The position numbers and the translations under genes are program-made. From Kangiella sp. HZ709 (GTDB taxonomy: Bacteria > Pseudomonadota > Gammaproteobacteria > Enterobacterales > Kangiellaceae): DNA of 64,000 nucleotides. The notes under the pieces were generated by a model. That model worked only from the letters and a program-made list of their open reading frames with translations, was not told the DNA's origin and searched no databases. Location: NCBI RefSeq assembly GCF_009674675.1, contig NZ_WKJC01000001.1, positions 1,495,031-1,559,030 on the forward strand, read 5' to 3'. Every line of letters starts with the position of its first letter. Within the stretch, counting starts at the first letter, position 1. Positions 57,665 to 64,000 of the stretch are shown here, in pieces.

Positions 57665-59212
57665 TTACCAAGTTTGTGTTGCCTTAAATTTAGAGACCGC
57701 ATCTTCAAGCTTAGCCGCAACCTCATCGTTTAAGTTACACTCGTCGTTAATCTCTTTAATCAAATCACCGTGTTGGTTACGGAAATAATCCAACAATGCA
57801 GATTCGAAATCACCAACTTTTGAGATTTCAACATCTTGCAAGTGTCCTTTTTCAGCAGCAAACAATGAAACCGCCATCTCTGCAACTGATAATGGAGCAT
57901 ATTGATTTTGCTTCATTAACTCAGTAACTCGTTGACCGTGTTCCAATTGCGCACGAGTTGCATCATCTAAGTCAGAAGCGAACTGTGCGAAAGCCGCTAA
58001 TTCACGATACTGAGCCAATGCCAAACGTACACCACCACCAAGTTTCTTAACAATCTTAGTTTGCGCAGCACCACCAACACGAGATACGGAAAGACCAGCG
58101 TTTACCGCAGGGCGGATACCAGCGTTGAATAAGTCAGTTTCTAAGAAAATCTGACCATCAGTAATCGAGATTACGTTGGTTGGTACGAATGCAGATACGT
58201 CACCTGCTTGAGTTTCAATGATAGGCAATGCCGTCAATGAACCTGTTTTACCTTTAACTTCACCGTTAGTGAAAGCTTCTACGTAGTCAGCGTTTACACG
58301 AGCAGCGCGCTCAAGTAGACGAGAGTGTAAGTAGAATACGTCACCAGGGTATGCTTCACGACCAGGAGGGCGACGAAGCAATAGTGAGATTTGACGGTAA
58401 GCCCAAGCTTGTTTCGTTAAATCATCATAAACGATTAAGCTGTCTTCGCCGCGATCACGGAAGTATTCACCCATCGTACAACCTGAGAAAGGTGCGATGA
58501 ATTGTAATGCCGCCGCGTCAGAAGCCGATGCTGCAACCACGATTGTGTGGTCCATAGCGCCGTGCTCTTCTAATTTACGAACGATGCCAGCAATCGTTGA
58601 AGCTTTTTGACCAACCGCTACATAAACACAAGTTACGCCTGTGCCTTTTTGGTTGATGATAGCGTCAACAGCAATAGCTGTTTTACCAGTTTGACGGTCA
58701 CCAATAATCAACTCACGTTGACCACGACCTACTGGAATCATTGCATCAATTGATTTGATACCGGTTTGAACTGGTTGATCAACCGATTGACGCTCAATTA
58801 CACCTGGAGCAATCTTTTCGATTGCTGAAGTGCCGTCACTTTCGATTGGACCTTTGCCGTCGATTGGATTACCCAATGCGTCAACAACACGACCTAATAA
58901 ACCACGACCTACTGGTACTTCCAAGATACGACCAGTACATTTTGCTGTCATACCTTCTACGATATCGGTGTAATCACCTAATACTACCGCACCAACAGAG
59001 TCACGCTCTAGGTTCAATGCCATACCGTACTTGCCGCCTGGTAATTCAATCATCTCACCAGCCATTACGTCGGCTAAACCGTGAATACGTAAAATACCGT
59101 CAGAAACACTAACGATAGTACCTTCGTTGCGAGCTTCAGAAATCACTTCGAACGAATCGATGCGATCTTTGATTAACTCACTAATTTCAGATGGATTCAG
59201 TTGCACACTCAT
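57665..59212 (-). CDS. atpA: ATP synthase F1 alpha subunit
   Basis: The regulatory nucleotide-binding partner of beta. P-loop [15 protein letters not shown], and the arginine finger region in [13 protein letters not shown]. 515 residues, near the E. coli length of 513. Adjacent to atpH with a 14-nt gap. Confidence 0.99.
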   Translation of the reverse strand: MSVQLNPSEISELIKDRIDSFEVISEARNEGTIVSVSDGILRIHGLADVMAGEMIELPGGKYGMALNLERDSVGAVVLGDYTDIVEGMTAKCTGRILEVPVGRGLLGRVVDALGNPIDGKGPIESDGTSAIEKIAPGVIERQSVDQPVQTGIKSIDAMIPVGRGQRELIIGDRQTGKTAIAVDAIINQKGTGVTCVYVAVGQKASTIAGIVRKLEEHGAMDHTIVVAASASDAAALQFIAPFSGCTMGEYFRDRGEDSLIVYDDLTKQAWAYRQISLLLRRPPGREAYPGDVFYLHSRLLERAARVNADYVEAFTNGEVKGKTGSLTALPIIETQAGDVSAFVPTNVISITDGQIFLETDLFNAGIRPAVNAGLSVSRVGGAAQTKIVKKLGGGVRLALAQYRELAAFAQFASDLDDATRAQLEHGQRVTELMKQNQYAPLSVAEMAVSLFAAEKGHLQDVEISKVGDFESALLDYFRNQHGDLIKEINDECNLNDEVAAKLEDAVSKFKATQTW

Positions 59213-59226
59213 GCCTGTTCCTCTAA

Positions 59227-59763
59227 TTAAGCTCTTAAACTTTCGGAAAGCTTGTCGAGCTTACCGCGTACCGATCCGTCAATAACCATATCGTCAGCTC
59301 GGATAACCAAACCGCCAATTAATGACTCATCGATTCTAGTTTCAATATTTACTTTACGACCAAGTTTAGTCGTCAACTTTTCATTTAGACGTGCTAATTG
59401 CTCATCACTTAAAGGATTCGCTGAGATAACTTCAACTTCTGCTGCTTTCTCATACTCCGCCTTTAACACTTCGAAGCGCTGCTTAATTGCTGGCAATGCT
59501 TCAAGACGGTGATTGCGAGCCAGTAACTTGATAAAGTTTTCCACTTTATCCGATACTTTACCTTCACCGATTTTTAATAACACATTGCCTTTTTCTTCTG
59601 AAGAAAGGGCAGGGTTACTAATAATAGCTGCAACGTCTTTATTGCTGGCGACTTGCGAGGCAAAATCCAATGCATTAGCCCAATCAGTAACATTGCTGTT
59701 AGCTAATGCATATTCAAATGCTGCTTTTGCGTATGGTCGTGCGATTGTCGTCAACTCAGCCAT
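59227..59763 (-). CDS. atpH: ATP synthase F1 delta subunit
   Basis: Links F1 to the peripheral stalk. The N-terminus [13 protein letters not shown] and the C-terminal [19 protein letters not shown] are the family marks. 178 residues. Long open frames exist on the opposite strand here, but they are shadows of atpH and atpF. Confidence 0.97.
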   Translation of the reverse strand: MAELTTIARPYAKAAFEYALANSNVTDWANALDFASQVASNKDVAAIISNPALSSEEKGNVLLKIGEGKVSDKVENFIKLLARNHRLEALPAIKQRFEVLKAEYEKAAEVEVISANPLSDEQLARLNEKLTTKLGRKVNIETRIDESLIGGLVIRADDMVIDGSVRGKLDKLSESLRA

Positions 59764-59772
59764 AATAATTCC

Positions 59773-60243
59773 TTATAGCTCTTTAACTAACTTGTCGAAC
59801 AAGTCGTTATTTGCTGATTCGTCAATGTTACGCTCGATAACTTTCTCTGCACCGGCAACCGCCAAGGTAGCCACTTTAGAGCGAAGTTGTTCGCGTGCAC
59901 GATTAACTTCTTGGTCGATTTCAGCCATAGCGCCATTTTTAATCTTGTCTGCTTCAGAACGAGCATCGTCCTTAGCAGAGTCAACGATTTCAGTGTGACG
60001 TTTTTTCGCTGAATCAACGATTTCCGCTGATTGGCTTTTCGCATCACGCAACATATCTGCTGCTTTTGCTTGTGCCAATTCTAAGTCTTTAGCACTTCTT
60101 TCAGAAGCAGCTAAACCTTCAGCGATTTTATCTTGACGTTCTTTAATGGTCGCCATGATTGGTGGCCATACAAACTTCATGCAGAACCACACAAAGCCGA
60201 TAAAGAAAATCATTGTAAACAATAGGGTTAAGTCAATACTCAC
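59773..60243 (-). CDS. atpF: ATP synthase Fo b subunit
   Basis: The peripheral stalk, dimeric. One N-terminal transmembrane helix ([20 protein letters not shown]), then a WPPIM turn and a long coiled coil rich in Ala, Glu, Lys and Asp. 156 residues, the same as E. coli. AtpF and AtpH genes lie 9 nt apart. Confidence 0.97.
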   Translation of the reverse strand: MSIDLTLLFTMIFFIGFVWFCMKFVWPPIMATIKERQDKIAEGLAASERSAKDLELAQAKAADMLRDAKSQSAEIVDSAKKRHTEIVDSAKDDARSEADKIKNGAMAEIDQEVNRAREQLRSKVATLAVAGAEKVIERNIDESANNDLFDKLVKEL

Positions 60244-60283
60244 TTTACGCCCCTCCCAATAAGTTAGTTGATAAGCTTACGGA

Positions 60284-60574
<291 letters not shown>

Positions 60575-60620
60575 TTAATAGTTAAATGTAAAAAACAAAA
60601 AAGTAAAACTAAACCAAGTA

Positions 60621-61531
<911 letters not shown>

Positions 61532-61553
61532 TTAATCAATTGCTCATCTTTAA

Positions 61554-61937
61554 TTAAAGATCGAGCTTAACCACCCAAGGCGCAAACCATTGCGAAAGCA
61601 CTATTAGGACATAGCCTATTAATAATGCTGCCGGCTGCACCGGTAATAATGTAAATACTGCTATCAAAAGCGCAATTGTTAAGAGCAGTTTAAGGCTTTC
61701 ACCCATTGCAAAATATTTTTTTACTTCGCTCGCTGCCTGAGCCCCTGATTTTCGAAAAACCATACTGGTAAAAACAAAATTGGCCACTACTACAATGAGG
61801 GCGCCAACTAATAAAGAAAGGGCTATCGTTTTGGAAATTAGCAAACCAATCAATCCTAAAATAATGCTAATGGCCAATTGAACCACTATCATCTTGTAGG
61901 CTGCTTGACGCTGTTTCTTAGCTATGGATTCACTCAT
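61554..61937 (-). CDS. atpI: ATP synthase assembly factor AtpI
   Basis: A small membrane protein with four helices (MIVVQLAISIILGLIGLLI, LSLLVGALIVVVANFVF and two more), a helper of c-ring assembly or Mg uptake for the complex. 127 residues. It is the first gene of the operon, preceded by a sigma-70 promoter. Confidence 0.93.
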   Translation of the reverse strand: MSESIAKKQRQAAYKMIVVQLAISIILGLIGLLISKTIALSLLVGALIVVVANFVFTSMVFRKSGAQAASEVKKYFAMGESLKLLLTIALLIAVFTLLPVQPAALLIGYVLIVLSQWFAPWVVKLDL

Positions 61938-62034
61938 AGCGAGCCTTTTCTTAATGCTCTAGTTTTAGTAATCGAAATAAAAGTTATCGATACCATGAAT
62001 AAATAGAGCCTTTCACCAATCATTCGGGCGGCAA

Positions 62035-62063
62035 GTATAAAGATTTAAGACGCTTTTATCAAC
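62035..62063 (-). promoter_or_regulatory. Sigma-70 promoter of the atp operon
   Basis: TTGATA (62058-62063) and TATACT (62035-62040) on the minus strand are exactly 17 bp apart, close to consensus. The transcript would start about 90 nt ahead of atpI, giving a normal leader. The promoter lies between parB and atpI. Confidence 0.7.
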
Positions 62064-62147
62064 CAAAGGAATGCCACAATACTGTTTTTTTTCGTAATGT
62101 TTTCAAGTAGGTTGATTAGTTTATCTAATACTACAAAACCTTGTGTT

Positions 62148-63038
62148 TTATTCTTTCTCAATGCCCAAATGTTGTAGTATTCCATCCAGCTCATCCAAGC
62201 TATGGTAATTGATAACCATTTTGCCTTTGCCTTTTGAACCATGTTGTATGTGCACATTAGCGCCGATTTTTTCGCCTAATTGCTGTTCTAGTGCAGATAT
62301 GTGGTGATCTTTGGCTTTTTTCTCTACTTTTGGCTTAGGATCGTTAATGTTTCGAACCATTTTTTCCGTTTCACGAACGGTTAATCCTTTAGCTACCACA
62401 AGTTTTGCTGCTTCTGTCTGTTTTGCTGACTCTAAAGAAAGGAGCGCGCGAGCATGACCCATATCAATATCACCTCGTTCAAGAAGGGTCTTACAGTGTT
62501 CAGAGAGCTGCAACAATCTCAGTAAGTTTGTTACTGTAGTTCGGTTTTTACCTACGGCATCTGCTGTTTGCTGTTGGGTCAGTTTGAATTCTTTCATCAA
62601 ACGATCTAGCGCAAAAGCCTCTTCCATGGCGTTCAGATCTTCGCGCTGAATATTTTCGATAAGTGCCATAGCGATGGCTGCTTCATCAGGAATGTCTTTC
62701 AATAAAACTGGAACTTGATGTAAACCAGCTCTTTGTGCAGCTCGCCAGCGACGTTCACCAGCAATAATTTCAAATTTATCTTTTCCAACTTTACGAACAA
62801 CGATTGGTTGAATCATGCCTTGAGCTTTGATTGATTCAGCCAGCTCGTCTAAACCTTCCTCAGTCATAACGCGGCGCGGCTGATAAACACCGGGCTGTAA
62901 AAACTCTATCGGCATTTCACGCAACTCATTTTGCTCAACGGCAGCTTCTTTTTGTGCGCCGCCTTTTTTATTTTTTTTCTGGTTAAGTGCTCCGCCTAAT
63001 AATGCGTCTAAGCCTTTTCCTAATCCTGGTTTACTCAT
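62148..63038 (-). CDS. parB: Chromosome-partitioning protein ParB
   Basis: The centromere-binding CTPase of the ParABS system. It starts KPGLGKGLDALLGG, has the box II region AGERRWRAAQRAGL, a HTH-type region (LTQQQTADAVGKNRTTVTN) and a C-terminal dimerisation part. 296 residues. It is 4 nt downstream of parA. No clear parS 16-mer was found in the window by eye. Confidence 0.97.
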   Translation of the reverse strand: MSKPGLGKGLDALLGGALNQKKNKKGGAQKEAAVEQNELREMPIEFLQPGVYQPRRVMTEEGLDELAESIKAQGMIQPIVVRKVGKDKFEIIAGERRWRAAQRAGLHQVPVLLKDIPDEAAIAMALIENIQREDLNAMEEAFALDRLMKEFKLTQQQTADAVGKNRTTVTNLLRLLQLSEHCKTLLERGDIDMGHARALLSLESAKQTEAAKLVVAKGLTVRETEKMVRNINDPKPKVEKKAKDHHISALEQQLGEKIGANVHIQHGSKGKGKMVINYHSLDELDGILQHLGIEKE

Positions 63039-63042
63039 GATT

Positions 63043-63816
63043 TTAACTCTGTTGCTTTCTTATTATTTCGCCCGCTAATGCCATATAGGCTTTAGAACCG
63101 GTCGACTGCCTGTCATGTAACAATACAGGAACTCCATGACTGGGTGCTTCGGCCAAGCGCACATTTCTTGGAATCACAGTACGATAAACCTTCTCTGGGA
63201 AATGATTAAATAATTGGCGCGATACTTCTAAGGACAAACGATTGCGCGGGTCATACATTGTTCGCAAAATACCTTCAATTTCCAAATCTTCATTAACATG
63301 TGCTTGCACTTGATTAATAGTATTCAATAAAGCTGACAAACCTTCCAAAGCGTAATACTCACACTGCATTGGAATAATAACAGAGTCAGATGCGACTAAC
63401 GCATTTAAGGTCAGCATGTTTAAAGAGGGAGGGCAATCAATCAACACATAGTCGTAGTAACCACTTACTTCCTCTATGGCATCCGACAACCTTTGCTCTT
63501 TATCCTCGAGTTCCAGTAGGTGAACTTCTGCTGCTGTCAAATCAGCGTTTGAAGGGAGCAGATCAAAGCCCGCTTTTTCTGAAATGGTAATGTGGCTTTT
63601 CGCTTCCGATGGATCCATCAAAGAATCATAAACAGAAACTTCCAGTCCCATTTTATCAATACCTGAACCCATGGTGGCATTGCCTTGCGGATCCAAGTCA
63701 ACCAATAAGACCCGCTTACCCTCTTGGGCAAGCGAAGCTGCCAAATTGACGCTAGTGGTTGTTTTACCGACGCCGCCTTTTTGATTGGTTACAGAAATGA
63801 CTTTAACTTGTGACAC
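63043..63816 (-). CDS. parA: Chromosome-partitioning ATPase ParA
   Basis: The deviant Walker ATPase that moves ParB-parS complexes. The motif KGGVGKTTTSVNLA and the DPQGNATMGSG stretch are diagnostic. 257 residues, typical of chromosomal ParA/Soj and without the HTH of plasmid forms. It follows rsmG by about a dozen bases. Confidence 0.97.
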   Translation of the reverse strand: MSQVKVISVTNQKGGVGKTTTSVNLAASLAQEGKRVLLVDLDPQGNATMGSGIDKMGLEVSVYDSLMDPSEAKSHITISEKAGFDLLPSNADLTAAEVHLLELEDKEQRLSDAIEEVSGYYDYVLIDCPPSLNMLTLNALVASDSVIIPMQCEYYALEGLSALLNTINQVQAHVNEDLEIEGILRTMYDPRNRLSLEVSRQLFNHFPEKVYRTVIPRNVRLAEAPSHGVPVLLHDRQSTGSKAYMALAGEIIRKQQS

Positions 63817-63828
63817 ACCGACCTCGAG

Positions 63829-64000
63829 CTAGTTATTCTTTTGTATATAAATTAAATGGCGTTCTTCAGTCCGATTGGGCAACTTTATCGTCTCAGTACG
63901 ACAAACTTCCATACCTTTTGGCAAAGCGACTATCTCTTCCGTCGGATATACACCTTTCATTGCTAGCCATTGGCCGCCCACCGCTAATAGGTGTTGAGTC
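63829..64000 (-). CDS. rsmG: 16S rRNA (guanine(527)-N7)-methyltransferase, C-terminal part
   Basis: The last 57 codons of a gene running off the right edge. GGQWLAMKGVYPTEE and the conserved close (PNRTEERHLIYIQKN) are those of RsmG/GidB, and the order rsmG-parA-parB is standard. The N-terminal domain is outside the window. Confidence 0.9.
   Translation of the reverse strand, partial: TQHLLAVGGQWLAMKGVYPTEEIVALPKGMEVCRTETIKLPNRTEERHLIYIQKNN

Noticed and set aside
59513-59998. 161-codon plus-strand frame over atpH and atpF
   Set aside because: It is a shadow of two well-conserved genes on the other strand and shows no start signal or family likeness.

Overview
The window looks like a stretch of gammaproteobacterial chromosome near the replication origin. 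The support is the complete atpIBEFHAGDC operon followed by glmU-glmS, with parA-parB and the end of rsmG just upstream, and the classical run yicC-gmk-rpoZ-spoT-ridA-trmH with recG and oxyR further along. Base composition is AT-leaning. The gene set (c5-type cytochromes, TonB receptor, GlyGly-CTERM protease, rarD, tusA, Dps) resembles free-living marine bacteria of the Kangiella/Aliikangiella type. That placement is an inference from gene content and protein flavour, not from an rRNA gene. No rRNA, tRNA, CRISPR array or IS element was recognised.

Left part (1-16.5 kb): an ATP-grasp enzyme cut by the window edge; a triple-sensor GGDEF-EAL protein; a gamma-carbonic-anhydrase-like protein; a DUF481 outer-membrane protein; an overlapping run ending glyQ-glyS-gmhB-membrane protein-SDR; tag; tusA with a DUF1285 gene; dps behind a repeat-rich promoter; a secreted M14 carboxypeptidase with PKD domains and a GlyGly-CTERM tail; and a TPR diguanylate cyclase.

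Middle (16.5-43.8 kb): a very large secreted beta-propeller/amidohydrolase; a lipoprotein; two c5-type cytochromes; a thioesterase and rarD; a cytoplasmic pepsin-like aspartic protease; a ZnuD-like TonB receptor with His/Glu-rich loops and a small secreted partner; a ThrE-type exporter; a lipoprotein nuclease; a LAS-like metallopeptidase; an ECF sigma factor with its DUF6768 partner; and malate dehydrogenase. Then follows the block recG, oxyR, rhodanese-methyltransferase, DUF418, trmH, ridA, spoT, rpoZ, gmk, yicC, all on the minus strand.

Accessory island (about 44.15-45.9 kb): between yicC and apaH sits an integron-type gene-cassette array with no integrase in the window. Three attC sites separate four cassettes, all genes on the plus strand. 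The core sites obey the cassette rule exactly: the R'' of each attC is the reverse complement of the 7-bp core at the start of its own cassette. Cassette 2 encodes a protein with a HEPN RNase-type R-x4-H motif, cassette 3 is a double-broken pseudogene, cassettes 1 and 4 encode unknown small proteins, and the last cassette has lost its attC. This is the most unusual part of the window.

Right part (46-64 kb): apaH-apaG; SDR, MAPEG, SlyD-like, membrane protein and ArsC-type genes on the plus strand; then, all on the minus strand, a lipid A acyltransferase, dsbA, glmS, glmU, the nine-gene ATP synthase operon with a good sigma-70 promoter ahead of atpI, parB, parA and the 3' end of rsmG.
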